In this document: positions 17,397-27,386 of the stretch, piece by piece
Position numbering within the stretch: the first letter of the stretch is position 1
Layout: every line of letters starts with the position of its first letter
NCBI GenBank assembly: GCA_017433825.1
Contig: JAFRGL010000016.1
Location: forward strand, 115,697 to 179,696
Direction of reading: 5' to 3'
Source: Eubacterium sp.
GTDB lineage: Bacteria; Bacillota; Clostridia; Lachnospirales; Lachnospiraceae
Length of the DNA stretch: 64,000 nt
Position numbers and translations under genes: made by a program
The notes under the pieces: generated by a model
Database searches by the model: none
What the model saw: the letters and a program-made list of their open reading frames with translations, nothing else
Told to the model about the DNA's origin: nothing

Positions 17397-18734
17397 ATGA
17401 ACGATCAGGTATTTATGGATCTCTTGCAGGCACGGGAATACAAGGCTGTGAGGAGTATCCTGAATGTAATGAACCCGGTCGATATCGCTGCTCTGATGGA
17501 GGATCTGGAAGAGCGTGATCTGGCCATGGCTTTCCGTCTTATCCCGAAAGACAAAGCCGCAGAAGTATTCTCCTACATGGAATCGGACCAGCAGACAACT
17601 CTGGTAAACCTGTTTACGGAAAAAGAGCTGAAAGACGTGCTGGACGAGATGTTCCTGGACGATACGGTAGATATGCTGGAAGACCTTCCCGCAAATCTGG
17701 TTAACCGTATCCTCATGAATGTAAGCCCCAGCAAAAGGGCGCAGATTAATACGCTGCTGAACTATCCGGAGGATTCCGCCGGCAGCGTGATGACAACAGA
17801 ATATGTATCTTTGAAAAGGACCAATACCGTGGCAGAGGCCCTGGACCTTATCAAGCGTATCGGCATCCGCAAGGAGACGATTTACACCTGCTATATCCTG
17901 GACAACCGGAAGCTGGTCGGTATTGTCACGGCGAAAGACCTTCTGACCGCGGACAGGGATACCGTGATGGAAGACATCATGGACCAGGAAAGCGAGATCG
18001 TATCCGTCTCCACAAGGACGGATAAGGAAGACGCCGCACACCTGATTTCCGAATACGACCTTCTGGCCATCCCCGTACTGGACGACGAGGGACTGATGGT
18101 CGGTATCGTCACGGTTGACGACGCCATGGACGTTATGCAGGATGAGGTCACGGAGGACCTGTCCATCATGAGCGCCATGACGCCCTCGGACAAGACCTAT
18201 TTCGACACTTCCGTCCTGCAGCACGTGAAGAACCGTATTCCCTGGCTGCTTATCCTGATGCTTTCCGCCACCTTCACCGGCATGATTCTGACCCACTATG
18301 AGGAAGCCTTCCAGGCCATCCCCATCCTGGTCGCCTTCATTCCCATGCTGATGGACACCGGCGGCAACTGCGGCAACCAGGCATCCACGCTTATCGTGCG
18401 CGGCCTGGCGCTGGAGCAGATTGAAGTTAAAGACTACTACCGGGTCGCATTCAAGGAATTCAGGGTTTCCCTGATAATCGGCATTGTCCTGGCCGCCGTC
18501 AACGGCGTCCGCGTGCTGATCATGTACCGGCAGCCCGTCATAGCCCTGGTCACCGGCCTGGCTTTGATAGCAGCCATCATCATCGCAAAGCTCATCGGCT
18601 GTTCCATGCCTATCCTGGCTACAAAGCTGAAGCTTGACCCGGCGCTGATGGCATCACCGCTTATCACGACCATTGTGGACTGCTGCACCATCATCATTTA
18701 TTTCCGCATAGCCACGCTGGTCTTCCATATGTAG
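17397..18734 (+). CDS. mgtE: Magnesium transporter MgtE
   Basis: The 445-residue protein has the MgtE order: an N-terminal superhelical domain (1-125), tandem CBS domains (about 135-255) that sense cytoplasmic magnesium, a plug helix, and five C-terminal membrane helices. The pore signature is IPMLMDTGGNCGNQASTLIVRG near residue 315-336, including the conserved TGGNxGxQ. It is a magnesium channel of the inner membrane. GGAAGAGAGG lies before the ATG. It stands alone between two divergent/convergent clusters. Confidence 0.96.
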   Translation: MNDQVFMDLLQAREYKAVRSILNVMNPVDIAALMEDLEERDLAMAFRLIPKDKAAEVFSYMESDQQTTLVNLFTEKELKDVLDEMFLDDTVDMLEDLPANLVNRILMNVSPSKRAQINTLLNYPEDSAGSVMTTEYVSLKRTNTVAEALDLIKRIGIRKETIYTCYILDNRKLVGIVTAKDLLTADRDTVMEDIMDQESEIVSVSTRTDKEDAAHLISEYDLLAIPVLDDEGLMVGIVTVDDAMDVMQDEVTEDLSIMSAMTPSDKTYFDTSVLQHVKNRIPWLLILMLSATFTGMILTHYEEAFQAIPILVAFIPMLMDTGGNCGNQASTLIVRGLALEQIEVKDYYRVAFKEFRVSLIIGIVLAAVNGVRVLIMYRQPVIALVTGLALIAAIIIAKLIGCSMPILATKLKLDPALMASPLITTIVDCCTIIIYFRIATLVFHM

Positions 18735-18814
18735 GCTTTCCGGTACCATACAGTGTATATTTTCCGAATAATTATCAGCGCATCTGCCTTGCGGTTCCGC
18801 CGGCACTGCGCAAA

Positions 18815-18851
18815 TAAAAACGAGGCCATTATCAAAATGGCCTCGTTTTTA
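18815..18851. terminator. Bidirectional terminator between mgtE and ribF
   Basis: A perfect 10-bp stem (CGAGGCCATT / AATGGCCTCG) with a 5-base loop is flanked by A-runs on one side and T-runs on the other, so it works for both convergent genes. The ribF stop follows it directly. Confidence 0.95.
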
Positions 18852-19772
18852 TTATTCCACCGGCTCCTTCAGCCGATCCCCGGTATCCGACCTGAGCTGT
18901 CCTTTCAGCTCTTCCAGCGAGGAAAATTTCATCTCCGGCCGTGTATGCTCCAGAAGATACACCTTCGCAAAATGACCGTACACATTTTCGTCGAAATCGA
19001 AAATATAGGTTTCCACACCCATATAGGAACCGTCGACCGTGGGCTTGGTGCCGATATTGGTGATCGATTCGTACCGGCCGCCGTCTATCTCGGTAATGCT
19101 TTTATAGACGCCTTTGGGAGGAAGCAGCTTCTCGTCCGGCGGAATCTGGTTAATGGTGGGAAATCCCAGTTTCCTGCCCAGGGCCGCGCCGTGCAGCACC
19201 GGTCCGGTCACAAAGAAATCGTAGGTCAGCAGCCGGTTTACGGTCTGCATTTCCCCGGCTTCCAGCTTCTCCCTGATATAGGTGCTGCTGATTTCATGTC
19301 CTTCAAAAGATTCCTTTTCCAGAATAAAGGTTTCAAAACCCAGCTCTTTTCCCATTTCCTGCAGCATGCGTCCGTTTCCCCTCCGGTCCTTTCCGAACCG
19401 GAAATCGGTTCCCGCAGCCACGGCTTTCGCCTTCATCGCACCGACAATGATATCGCGGACGAAGTCCTCCGCTTCCATATTGCGCATGGCGTCGTTGAAC
19501 CTGCATTCCACCAGAATGTCGGTTCCCATTTCCTCCAGCATGTTTTTGCGCTCTTCATTGGTCAGGAGGGTACGGTATTTCTTATGGCTGATCCTGGCCT
19601 GGGGGGAAATATTGAAGGTGAATACCGCCTTCTCCAGCCCTCTTTCCCTTGCAAGATCGTCCAGCAGGGCCAGAAGCTTTCTGTGGCCTTTGTGAATGCC
19701 GTCGAATTTGCCCAGGGTCAGGGCTGTGGGTTTTGTCTGATTGATTGCAGTTACATCATTTATATATCGCAA
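18852..19772 (-). CDS. ribF: Bifunctional riboflavin kinase / FAD synthetase
   Basis: The 306-residue protein has an N-terminal nucleotidyltransferase domain (LTLGKFDGIHKGHRKLL, residues 19-35, with the HxGH-like motif) making FAD from FMN, and a C-terminal kinase domain (about 180-300; LGFPTINQIPPD) making FMN from riboflavin. The start is TTG at 19772, preceded by GAGGATTAAAAA. It lies 3 bases after truB and is the last gene of the nusA-infB cluster, the usual Firmicutes position. Confidence 0.95.
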   Translation of the reverse strand: MRYINDVTAINQTKPTALTLGKFDGIHKGHRKLLALLDDLARERGLEKAVFTFNISPQARISHKKYRTLLTNEERKNMLEEMGTDILVECRFNDAMRNMEAEDFVRDIIVGAMKAKAVAAGTDFRFGKDRRGNGRMLQEMGKELGFETFILEKESFEGHEISSTYIREKLEAGEMQTVNRLLTYDFFVTGPVLHGAALGRKLGFPTINQIPPDEKLLPPKGVYKSITEIDGGRYESITNIGTKPTVDGSYMGVETYIFDFDENVYGHFAKVYLLEHTRPEMKFSSLEELKGQLRSDTGDRLKEPVE

Positions 19773-19775
19773 TTT

Positions 19776-20678
19776 TTAATCCTCAAGCAGCATTTTATCC
19801 GGAACGAACGCGTCTTCTTCCGCGTGCTTCCGGTACAGGCCGATAAGCCGGCCTTCGGAATTATATACAAGAATGCGTTCTTTTCCCGCAAGGGCGTTTT
19901 CCTCGGCAAACCAGGTACGCTGCAGTATATTGCCGTTTAGCGCTGCGGCATCGTATTCTTTCCCCGTATGCGCACGGGGAAGTTCGGGAAACATGTCCGG
20001 CACGGTAAGCACTGCTTCGGAAATCCGTCCCCTGTCGGCAAACAGCTGGATTTCGGACAGCCGCATGGCGTCCTCCAGTTCAAAACGGCCTACCCGGGTG
20101 CGCAGCAGGCTTTTTAAGGTGCCGCCGCAGCCCAGCTTTTCACCGATGTCATGGCAAAGGGAACGGATGTAGGTTCCTTTGGAGCAGGTAACGTGCAATG
20201 TAACCTCCGGCAGGTCGTATTTGACGATGCTGATATCGTAGAACCGCACCGGGGCGGGTTTTCTTTCCACCTCCCTGCCCTCTCTTGCCAGTTCATACAG
20301 TCTTTTGCCGTCTACCTTCCTCGCGGAATACATGGGCGGGACCTGCAGCACTTCCCCGATAAAGGAAGAAACTGCCGCATTGATCTCGCTGAAGTTAAAG
20401 GCAGCTGCCTTTTCGTACAGTATCCGGCCTTCCATGTCCCAGGTATCCGTCTCCACGCCAAGTATCATGACGGCCCGGTATGTTTTCGTGCCGGTGCTGA
20501 TTTCGTCCGCCAGTCTGGTCGCCCGTCCCAGGCAGACAGGCAGCACGCCTTCCGCCGCAGGATCCAGGGTACCGGTATGGCCGATTCTCTTCTGCTTCAG
20601 GATGCCCCGAAGCTTCGCCACCACGTCATGGCTGGTATAGCCTTTTTCCTTATAAACGTTGATAAATCCGTTCATCAT
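19776..20678 (-). CDS. truB: tRNA pseudouridine(55) synthase TruB
   Basis: The 300-residue protein contains the catalytic motif RIGHTGTLDPAAEGVLPVCLG (catalytic Asp39) and the KxGTYIRSLCHDIG motif near 166. It makes pseudouridine 55 in the T-loop of tRNAs. It starts with two ATGs and overlaps the nrnA end by 4 bases, so the two are translationally coupled. Confidence 0.95.
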   Translation of the reverse strand: MMNGFINVYKEKGYTSHDVVAKLRGILKQKRIGHTGTLDPAAEGVLPVCLGRATRLADEISTGTKTYRAVMILGVETDTWDMEGRILYEKAAAFNFSEINAAVSSFIGEVLQVPPMYSARKVDGKRLYELAREGREVERKPAPVRFYDISIVKYDLPEVTLHVTCSKGTYIRSLCHDIGEKLGCGGTLKSLLRTRVGRFELEDAMRLSEIQLFADRGRISEAVLTVPDMFPELPRAHTGKEYDAAALNGNILQRTWFAEENALAGKERILVYNSEGRLIGLYRKHAEEDAFVPDKMLLED

Positions 20679-21634
20679 ATATTTCCCTCAAGCTGTATGG
20701 AAATCCGGTTGACCAGGGTATCGATGATTTCTTCCGCCGTTCCTTTCATATTGCAGCCGGCAGCCCTTACGTGCCCGCCGCCGCCGAATTCTGCGCAGAT
20801 TGCGCTTACGTCCACGATATCCTGGGACCTCAGGGAAATCTTGAACTCATTGCTTCCCAGCTGGTACAGGAAAATGGCGGCTTCCACGCCGCGGGTGCTG
20901 CGCAGTTCGGAAACAATGCCCTCCGTATCGCCGGAACCGATGGCGTAGGTCTTTTTGTCCGCCAGGGTTACAACGCCGGAAATCACCCGGCCGTCAAGAT
21001 GAAGTCCCGCGCTTTCCATAACCTTGCCCAGGATTCTTCTCTGGGCGTAGGTCTTTTCGAAAAATGTCTTGTCGATGATGTGGTTGAAATCCACGCCCAT
21101 ATCCATAAGCTTCCCCGCCACCTCCATGGTGTAGCCGGAGGTGTTGGAATACTGGAAAACGCCCGTATCGTGCACAATGCCCGTATACAGGGCCTCCGCA
21201 CAGGAGACAGAAATCTTCTCGGGGTCCATGAAGCCGTAGATAACCTCACAAGCGGAGCTGGCCTTAGGATAATTGTAAAACCAGGTATAGCCGCCTTTAT
21301 TGGTCAGGTGATGGTCCAGACACAGTGTCTTTTCCGCATGCGAAAGAAGCCCCGCGCCGCAGCCGATACGGTCCTTCGCGCTGATATCGCACAGAATCAG
21401 CAGATCGCAGGCCGCATCCTTCGGGTCTTCCGTAAGGACTTCATCCGCATATTTCAGATAGCCGAAAATATCCTTCACTTTCTGCAGGTACACGTCCACC
21501 TTCAGTTCCGGATAATTCTCCGTCAGATAGATTTTCGTGCCCAGGCAGGCGCCTACGCAGTCGCCGTCTGGATTGACATGTCCGACCACGGCAACGGTTT
21601 TCACGCCCTCCAGGAAATCTTCAAGCCTGGCCAT
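20675..21634 (-). CDS. nrnA: DHH/DHHA1 phosphoesterase, NrnA-like oligoribonuclease / pAp phosphatase
   Basis: The 319-residue protein has motif I GHVNPDGDCVGA (18-29), the DHH motif LDHHLTN near 106 and the DHHA1 glycine-rich motif FGGGGHVRAAGC near 288. NrnA degrades nano-RNAs and 3'-phosphoadenosine 5'-phosphate. It sits between rbfA and truB, a position conserved in Clostridia, and overlaps rbfA by 14 bases. c-di-NMP processing is an alternative activity in related proteins. Confidence 0.9.
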   Translation of the reverse strand: MARLEDFLEGVKTVAVVGHVNPDGDCVGACLGTKIYLTENYPELKVDVYLQKVKDIFGYLKYADEVLTEDPKDAACDLLILCDISAKDRIGCGAGLLSHAEKTLCLDHHLTNKGGYTWFYNYPKASSACEVIYGFMDPEKISVSCAEALYTGIVHDTGVFQYSNTSGYTMEVAGKLMDMGVDFNHIIDKTFFEKTYAQRRILGKVMESAGLHLDGRVISGVVTLADKKTYAIGSGDTEGIVSELRSTRGVEAAIFLYQLGSNEFKISLRSQDIVDVSAICAEFGGGGHVRAAGCNMKGTAEEIIDTLVNRISIQLEGNI

Positions 21635-22031
21635 CGTTTTCTTCCTCTTCTTTCGGTCTTAATGCCGCGGCAGCCTCGTCTTCGCTGATGACATGATCGA
21701 TCATTTCCGACATTTTCACGCCGTAGCCGATGGAATCATCCGCCAGGAAAGTGAGAACCGGGGTGTTCCGCAGGTTCAGATTGCGGGCGAGGCGGCTTCT
21801 GATGAAGCCTTCCGCCCTTTTTAAGGCATCAACCGTACCGGAAAGCTCTTCCCTGCTTCCCAGTACGCTGATGTAAACTTTGCAGGTTTTCAAATCGGTG
21901 GCGCAGTCCACACCCGTCACCGAGGTCATAAGCCCCACCCGGGGGTCCTTCACTTCGTTCCGGATGATATTGGACAGTTCTTTCTGCACTTCCCCGTTCA
22001 GACGGGTATGCTTGATACTGTGTTTCTTCAA
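21621..22031 (-). CDS. rbfA: 30S ribosome-binding factor RbfA
   Basis: The 136-residue protein is a KH-like 30S maturation factor ([19 protein letters not shown]... and KVYISVLG motifs). The start is TTG at 22031, whose last two bases plus the next A form the infB TGA stop, and the ribosome site GAGGTGG is the end of infB. The C-terminus is acidic ([15 protein letters not shown]). Confidence 0.94.
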   Translation of the reverse strand: MKKHSIKHTRLNGEVQKELSNIIRNEVKDPRVGLMTSVTGVDCATDLKTCKVYISVLGSREELSGTVDALKRAEGFIRSRLARNLNLRNTPVLTFLADDSIGYGVKMSEMIDHVISEDEAAAALRPKEEEENDGQA

Positions 22032-25000
22032 CGCTCCACCTCAACCATAATATAGGCTTCCACCTGATCCAGCTCCGCAATGTCATTGAAGCCGTCAAAC
22101 ACCAGACCGCATTCAAAGCCGGAACGCACTTCCTTGACGTCGTCCTTAAACCGCTTTAAGGATGCCAGGTTTCCTTCGAATACCTGGTCTTTGCCCCTGG
22201 TAATACGAACCTTGCAGTTCCGCTGAATCGTGCCGTCCAGCACGTAGCTGCCGGCGATATTGCCGACGCCGGAAGCCTTGAAGATCTGGCGGATTTCCGC
22301 ATGTCCGATGATTTTCTCCTCGTAAACGGGATCCAGCATACCCTTCATGGCGTGCTCGACGTCATTGATAGCATCGTAAATAACCCTGTACAGACGGATA
22401 TCCACGTTTTCCTGCTCCGCGGTATTCTTCGCCACAGGTTCGGGCTTCACATTGAAGCCGATAATAATCGCATTGCCGGCGGCTGCCAGGGACACGTCGG
22501 ATTCGTTGATGGCGCCTGCACCGGAATGGATAACCTTGACCGCCACTTCCTCGTTGGAAAGCTTCATGAGAGACTGGGTAACCGCTTCCACGGAGCCCTG
22601 CACGTCCGCCTTGACGATAAGGTTCAGTTCCTTTAAGTTGCCCTCCTGGATGCGGCTGAACAGATCGTCCAGGGACATTCTGGTCTTGGTATCCTCCAGG
22701 AGCTTGTTCCTGTTTTCGGATTCGAAGGTAGCCGCAAAGGCTTTCGCTTCCTTGTCGGAATCCAGGGCTACCAGGATTTCGCCCGCGTGGGGCACATCGG
22801 ACAGGCCCAGGATTTCCACGGGCATGGAGGGACCTGCGCTGGTCACCTTCCTGCCGTTCTCGTTCATCATTGCGCGGACCTTGCCGGAGCAGGCGCCTGC
22901 GGCAATGTAATCGCCCACATGCAGGGTACCCTTCTGGATAAGCACGTTGGCCACCGGGCCTTTGCCCTTGTCCAGTCTGGCTTCCAGAACCAGGCCCCTG
23001 GCCTTCCGGTTCGGGTTGGATTTCAGCTCCAGGACCTCGGAGGTCAGAAGGATCATTTCCAGCAGGTTGTCCAGGCCTTCCCGGGTTTTTGCGGAAACGG
23101 GCACCATAACGGTGGAGCCGCCCCAGTCTTCAGGAGTCAGCTCATGCTGGGCCAGTTCCTGCTTCACACGGTCAATGTTCGCGCCGGGCTTATCGATCTT
23201 GTTGATGGCAACCATGATTTCCACGCCCGCTGCCTTTGCATGGTTGATGGCTTCCACGGTCTGCGGCATAACGCCGTCGTCCGCAGCCACTACCAGGACA
23301 GCGATATCAGTGGAATTGGCGCCGCGCATACGCATGGCGGTAAATGCTTCGTGGCCGGGCGTATCCAGGAAGGTGATCTTCTGTCCGTTGATCTCAACCA
23401 TATAAGCGCCGATATGTTGGGTAATGCCGCCGGCTTCCCTGTCGGTAACGTGGGAATCACGGATGGCATCCAGAAGGGAGGTTTTACCATGGTCAACGTG
23501 GCCCATAACACAGACAACGGGCGGACGGTTCACCATGACTTCTTCGCTCTCTTCGTCTTCCTTCAAAAGCTCGGCGATAACGTCTTCCTTCTCTTCCGGC
23601 ATGGCGATAATGTCGTAGCTTAAGGCAATTTCGGAAGCCCTGTCATAATCCAGTTCCGTGTTCATGGTGGCAATGGTGCCTTCCAGGAACAGTTTTTTGA
23701 TGAGGGCTGCAGGCTGCATCTTCATGGCTTCGGCCAGTTCACGCACGGTGAGCTTCTCGGGAATCTGGATTTCCTTGATGGTCTCTTCCTTCTTCTCAGG
23801 GGCTTTGTGGGTATGCTTCTGCAGTGCTTTCGGAATCTGGGACTGGGTATTCTTCCTGCCGGTGCCGGACTTGCCGTTCTTCCGGTCTTCCGTATATTTG
23901 TTCTCCCTTAAGGAGTCTTTGCTCTTATCCTTGTCCTTGTGGCTGGTATCCCTGCCCGGTTTCTTCAGGCCGAGATCGGATGCCGGTGCGGAAGGCTTCC
24001 GGTCCTTGTCGGTCCTGGGTCTGGCGGCATTGCCGGGTCTGGTATCTTCGTCCTTGGAAGGGAAGCCGGGTTTCCTGGTACGGTCGCCGTAACCCGTTCC
24101 GGTCCTTCCTGTACGGTCGCCGGATGCAGGACGTCCGGATGCGTTCCGGTCGGTAAAGCTCCTTCCGGTACGTTCTCCCCTTGCGCCATCCGGTCTGTCG
24201 CCGTAGGTCCTGGGTGTTCTGGCGGTGCCTGTGCCGGTTCTGTCGCCGGTTCTCGCCGGACGGTCTCCGGAAGGCCTTGACTGGGACGTCCTGGTTCCCG
24301 CAGGTCTGTCCCCTGCAGGTCTCCTGCCCGTATCATCCCTTCTGTCGGATGCGCTTCTGTCGGAAGGCTGCCGTCTGGGCGGTCTGCCTTCTGTTCCGGT
24401 TTCGGAAGTTCTGCCTGCTGTACGCCTGGTCTGCTGTCCGGCAGGCCTGTCGGTACCGCGGGACGCAGCATCCCTGGCCGGCTTATCCGCAGGCTTTCCT
24501 TCCGGAGTCCTTCTGGTGCGGCTTTCCGCAGGCTTTTCTTCCGTCTTCGCCGCAGCCGGTTTTTCCGCCGCTGCCTTTTCTGCAGCTGCTTTTTCTGCTG
24601 CCGCTTTTTCTGCTGCCGCTTTTTCCGCCGCTGCTTTTTCTGCTGCCGCCTTTTCCGCCGCTGCTTTTTCCGCCGCCGCTTTTTCTTCAGCAGCTGCTTT
24701 TTCCGCCGCTGCTTTTTCTGCTGCCGCTGCTTCCGCCGCTGCCTTTTCGGCTGCTGCTTTTTCCGCTGCCGCTTTTTCGGCCGCTGCTTTTTCCGCCGCT
24801 GCTGCCGCTGCGGCTGCAGCTTTCTCTTCCTCCGCCTTCTTGTCAGGCGCAGGCTTCTTTACCGGTTTTGCGGCAGGCTTCGGCTTCGCAGCCGCCTTTC
24901 TGGCCTTGTCAGCCTGCATGCTCTGGCCGGTTTTCGTATAGTTTTTGGCCTCCTGGCTGGTAGCATTCTGAGGCCTGAAAATCTGAATAAATTTCTTCTT

Positions 25001-25066
25001 TTTCGGTGCCGCTTTCGCGGTTCCTTCCGTGTTTTCTTTTAAATTTTCTTTCTTTTCCTCTGCCAT
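22028..25066 (-). CDS. infB: Translation initiation factor IF-2 with long Ala-Glu-Lys repeat tract
   Basis: The 1012-residue protein is longer than most IF-2 proteins because of its N-terminal half. After a basic start there is a low-complexity tract of about 100 residues made of AAAEK units (encoded around 24555-24835), then an Arg/Gly/Asp-rich disordered part (to about residue 410). The conserved core follows: IF2-N, G1 GHVDHGKTS near 520, G3 DTPGHEAF, G4 NKID, and domains II-IV. It delivers fMet-tRNA to the 30S subunit. The repeat DNA has many alternating synonymous codons and stays in frame. Confidence 0.97.
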   Translation of the reverse strand: MAEEKKENLKENTEGTAKAAPKKKKFIQIFRPQNATSQEAKNYTKTGQSMQADKARKAAAKPKPAAKPVKKPAPDKKAEEEKAAAAAAAAAEKAAAEKAAAEKAAAEKAAAEAAAAEKAAAEKAAAEEKAAAEKAAAEKAAAEKAAAEKAAAEKAAAEKAAAEKAAAEKPAAAKTEEKPAESRTRRTPEGKPADKPARDAASRGTDRPAGQQTRRTAGRTSETGTEGRPPRRQPSDRSASDRRDDTGRRPAGDRPAGTRTSQSRPSGDRPARTGDRTGTGTARTPRTYGDRPDGARGERTGRSFTDRNASGRPASGDRTGRTGTGYGDRTRKPGFPSKDEDTRPGNAARPRTDKDRKPSAPASDLGLKKPGRDTSHKDKDKSKDSLRENKYTEDRKNGKSGTGRKNTQSQIPKALQKHTHKAPEKKEETIKEIQIPEKLTVRELAEAMKMQPAALIKKLFLEGTIATMNTELDYDRASEIALSYDIIAMPEEKEDVIAELLKEDEESEEVMVNRPPVVCVMGHVDHGKTSLLDAIRDSHVTDREAGGITQHIGAYMVEINGQKITFLDTPGHEAFTAMRMRGANSTDIAVLVVAADDGVMPQTVEAINHAKAAGVEIMVAINKIDKPGANIDRVKQELAQHELTPEDWGGSTVMVPVSAKTREGLDNLLEMILLTSEVLELKSNPNRKARGLVLEARLDKGKGPVANVLIQKGTLHVGDYIAAGACSGKVRAMMNENGRKVTSAGPSMPVEILGLSDVPHAGEILVALDSDKEAKAFAATFESENRNKLLEDTKTRMSLDDLFSRIQEGNLKELNLIVKADVQGSVEAVTQSLMKLSNEEVAVKVIHSGAGAINESDVSLAAAGNAIIIGFNVKPEPVAKNTAEQENVDIRLYRVIYDAINDVEHAMKGMLDPVYEEKIIGHAEIRQIFKASGVGNIAGSYVLDGTIQRNCKVRITRGKDQVFEGNLASLKRFKDDVKEVRSGFECGLVFDGFNDIAELDQVEAYIMVEVER

Positions 25067-25092
25067 TTTTACCTTGCCTATCAGTATTTTTA

Positions 25093-25404
25093 TCAGTCCG
25101 TCTGTATTCTCTTCAATATTGCCTTCGCAAAGCCCTCATCGGAAACCGCAGCGCTGGTGCGCATTTCCTGTCCGATGCATTTCCCCAGCTCTTCCTTCGT
25201 GCAGTCCAGCACCCGGACGGGGACTTCATAATACCGGCACATATCCGTGAACTTCTTCTTCGTATTATCCGAAGCATCGGATGCCAGCAGCACCAGATAA
25301 GCTTTCCCGGACTTTACCAGGCTTTCGGAGGAGAATTCCCCGCTTTTCACAAAGCCCGCTTTACGGGCAAGCCCCAGAAGGGAAAGCACTTTACTGCCGC
25401 TCAT
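25093..25404 (-). CDS. L7Ae-family ribosomal protein YlxQ
   Basis: The 103-residue protein has the L7Ae/L30e fold signature ([36 protein letters not shown]). YlxQ binds K-turn or related RNA and always travels with ylxR between nusA and infB in Firmicutes. The ATG has GGAGGAAT before it, inside the ylxR end (14-base overlap). Confidence 0.9.
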   Translation of the reverse strand: MSGSKVLSLLGLARKAGFVKSGEFSSESLVKSGKAYLVLLASDASDNTKKKFTDMCRYYEVPVRVLDCTKEELGKCIGQEMRTSAAVSDEGFAKAILKRIQTD

Positions 25405-25678
25405 ATTCCTCCATCCGGGCTTCCAAAGCCTCGTAGACGCTGTCCTCTATCATTGTTTTCAAAGAAGCAGCCAGCCGTTTGGTTTTGCGGGCCTTCGCCA
25501 GGCATTCCGCCTTCCGGCAAAGATAAGCGCCCCTGCCGTTGGCCTTGCCCGTGCTGTCAAGGATTACCGCGCCTTCCGGCGTCCTGACGACGCGAATCAG
25601 TTCTTTTTTGTCAAAAATCTGTCCGCATCCGCAGCAGGTTCTATTCGTCGTCTTCTTCGCTGTCTTCATATTCTTCAT
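25391..25678 (-). CDS. YlxR (DUF448) RNA-binding protein
   Basis: I place the start at the ATG at 25678 (MKNMKTAKKTTNRTCCGCGQ), which has GAGGATGAG upstream inside nusA; longer frames read the acidic nusA tail in another phase and should be discarded. The resulting 95 residues contain the family motif GRGAYLCRKAEC and a Cys pair CCGC. YlxR is a small nucleic acid-binding protein linked to transcription/RNase P regulation in some Firmicutes. The gene overlaps the end of nusA by 38 bases. Confidence 0.88.
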   Translation of the reverse strand: MKNMKTAKKTTNRTCCGCGQIFDKKELIRVVRTPEGAVILDSTGKANGRGAYLCRKAECLAKARKTKRLAASLKTMIEDSVYEALEARMEEYERQ

Positions 25679-26768
25679 CGTACTCCTCATCCTCGTACTC
25701 TTCGTCGTCGTAATACTCGTCGAAGATACCGGATTCCTGGGCCTGGGTTTCCGACTTGATGTCAATCTTGAAGCCTGTCAGCTTGGCTGCCAGCCTTACA
25801 TTCTGCCCTTCCTTGCCGATGGCCAGGGAAAGCTGGAAATCCGGCACAATAACGATGGCAATGCGGTCTTCCGGGTCTGCCAGCACGGTGATAACCTTGG
25901 CAGGACTCAAAGCATTCTCGATAAGGATGGCCGGGTTTTCGTCCCAGTTGATGATATCCACCTTCTCGCCGCCCAGTTCGTCCACCACCGCATTGACACG
26001 GATGCCGTTCAGGCCTACGCAGGCGCCTACCGGATCCACATCCGGGTCATTGCTGGCAACCGCGATCTTGGTCCGGGAACCGGCTTCACGCGCAATGGAT
26101 TTTATTTCAATCGTGCCGTCGGCAATCTCGGATACCTCTCCTTCGAAAAGTCTGCGGATAAGCTCCGGATGGCTTCTGGAAACCAGTATTCTCGGTCCCT
26201 TGGGGGTATCCTTAACCTCCAGAACATATACCCGTACACGGTCCCTGGGTCTTAAAACCTCGCCGGGAACCATCTCGGATTCAGTCAGGAGGGCGTCCAC
26301 CTTGCCCAGGTTAATGGACAGGTTCTTGCCCATGACACGCTGCACAACGCCGGTCACCACATCGTGCTCCCGCTCGAAATACCGGTTGTAAAGGGCTCTT
26401 CTTTCCTCCTCGCGGATCTTCTGCAGAATCACGTTTTTGGCATTCTGGGTGGCAATCCGGCCGAATTCCTTCGACTGGATCGGTATGCGTACAATATCGT
26501 CAATTTCGTACTTTTCGTCTATTTTCTTCGCATCAAGCAGGGAAATCTGCATCACCGGGTCCGTAACTTCTTCCGACACCGTCTTCTCGGCGTAAACGGA
26601 ATAGTCGCAGGTCTCCGGGTCAATGGTTACCACCACATTGTCCGATTTGCCGAAATGGTTCTTGCAGGCCTGCAGAAGTGACTGTTCGATGCCCTCCAGA
26701 AGCGCCTGCTTGCTGATGCCTTTCTCCTTCTCAAGAAGCTCAATCGCCTCTTTTAACTCTACGCTCAT
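25641..26768 (-). CDS. nusA: Transcription termination/antitermination protein NusA
   Basis: The 375-residue protein has an N-terminal RNA polymerase-binding domain (1-125), S1 domain (about 130-200, VTGVVQRVMGKNLSINLG), and two KH domains (ISIAREAGSRTKIAV-like and NVRLAAKLTGFKIDI). A strongly acidic tail follows (YYDDEEYEDEEYDEEYEDSE). It modulates pausing, termination and rRNA antitermination. Standard position after rimP (21-base gap). Confidence 0.96.
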   Translation of the reverse strand: MSVELKEAIELLEKEKGISKQALLEGIEQSLLQACKNHFGKSDNVVVTIDPETCDYSVYAEKTVSEEVTDPVMQISLLDAKKIDEKYEIDDIVRIPIQSKEFGRIATQNAKNVILQKIREEERRALYNRYFEREHDVVTGVVQRVMGKNLSINLGKVDALLTESEMVPGEVLRPRDRVRVYVLEVKDTPKGPRILVSRSHPELIRRLFEGEVSEIADGTIEIKSIAREAGSRTKIAVASNDPDVDPVGACVGLNGIRVNAVVDELGGEKVDIINWDENPAILIENALSPAKVITVLADPEDRIAIVIVPDFQLSLAIGKEGQNVRLAAKLTGFKIDIKSETQAQESGIFDEYYDDEEYEDEEYDEEYEDSEEDDE

Positions 26769-26789
26769 TTCTTTTTAAGGTTCCTCCTT

Positions 26790-27257
26790 TTACCACTCTA
26801 TGTATAACCGAATCTGAGAAATGTTTTTCCTGTCGAACGTCAGGTTTTCCTCATCCTCGACTGTTATCGTAAGTTCCTTGTCGTCAAATTCCTTTAAAGA
26901 ACCGACGAACTCCCTGTAACCGTCCACCGGCTTGTACGTGTGCAGTTCCACGTCCGTTCCGATATACTCCTGCAGGTGTCTGTCCTTCTTCAGGACGCGG
27001 TCAATGCCGGGAGAACTGACTTCCATAATATACGCGTCCGGAATAAAATCCTCTTTATCCAGCGCATCCGAAAAGGCCCGGCTCACCTTTTCACAGTCAT
27101 TGATGTCCACGCCGCCTTCCTTGTCAATGTAGGCGCGCAGGATCATGTTGCTGCCTTCCCTGACGTATTCCATATCCCACAGCGTCAGTCCTTCCGCTTC
27201 CAGGATAGGCAGGATCAGGGATTCGGCCTTCGTTTCGTAAGTTTCTTTTCTGCTCAA
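26790..27257 (-). CDS. rimP: Ribosome maturation factor RimP
   Basis: I place the start at a TTG at 27257: GGAGG lies exactly 5 bases upstream, whereas a longer frame (to 27386) would read through the leader hairpin and promoter. This gives about 155 residues, the usual RimP length: N-terminal domain with GLTLWDMEYVREGSNMILRAYI and DCEKVSRAFSDALD, then C-terminal SH3-like domain with SSPGIDRVLKKDRH. RimP is needed for 30S assembly. First gene of the rimP-ribF operon. Confidence 0.92.
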   Translation of the reverse strand: MSRKETYETKAESLILPILEAEGLTLWDMEYVREGSNMILRAYIDKEGGVDINDCEKVSRAFSDALDKEDFIPDAYIMEVSSPGIDRVLKKDRHLQEYIGTDVELHTYKPVDGYREFVGSLKEFDDKELTITVEDEENLTFDRKNISQIRLYIEW

Positions 27258-27291
27258 AAGCCCCTCCGGAAAAATCCTGTTTTTCACTAAG

Positions 27292-27317
27292 AAAGAGTGG
27301 GCTTTTGCCCACTCTTT
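27292..27317 (-). promoter_or_regulatory. Leader hairpin upstream of rimP
   Basis: A perfect 11-bp stem AAAGAGTGGGC/GCCCACTCTTT with a 4-base loop lies between the promoter (27342-27370) and the rimP start. It is followed by TTTCTTAG rather than a pure T-run, so it could be a partial attenuator, an antitermination target or an RNA-stability element. Confidence 0.6.
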
Positions 27318-27341
27318 ACTACAGTTACATATTACACCGTT

Positions 27342-27370
27342 ACTATAGCACCTGCATTTCAAAAATGCAA
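27342..27370 (-). promoter_or_regulatory. Promoter of the rimP-nusA-infB operon
   Basis: TTGCAT (27370-27365), 17 bases, TATAGT (27347-27342) on the minus strand. It sits directly behind rplA and overlaps a small terminator-like hairpin (AAGTG...CACTT, near 27366-27388) that probably ends the rplA transcript. Confidence 0.75.
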
Positions 27371-27386
27371 GTGCCAAAGGGCACAC

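Noticed and set aside
24181-24963. Long frames on the plus strand opposite infB
   Set aside because: They arise from the repetitive Ala/Lys/Glu and Arg/Gly-rich codons on the other strand and have no ribosome sites or conserved domains.
25679-25765. Longer YlxR reading frame
   Set aside because: The first 29 residues read the acidic nusA tail in a different phase; the ATG at 25678 has the better ribosome site and fits the family length.
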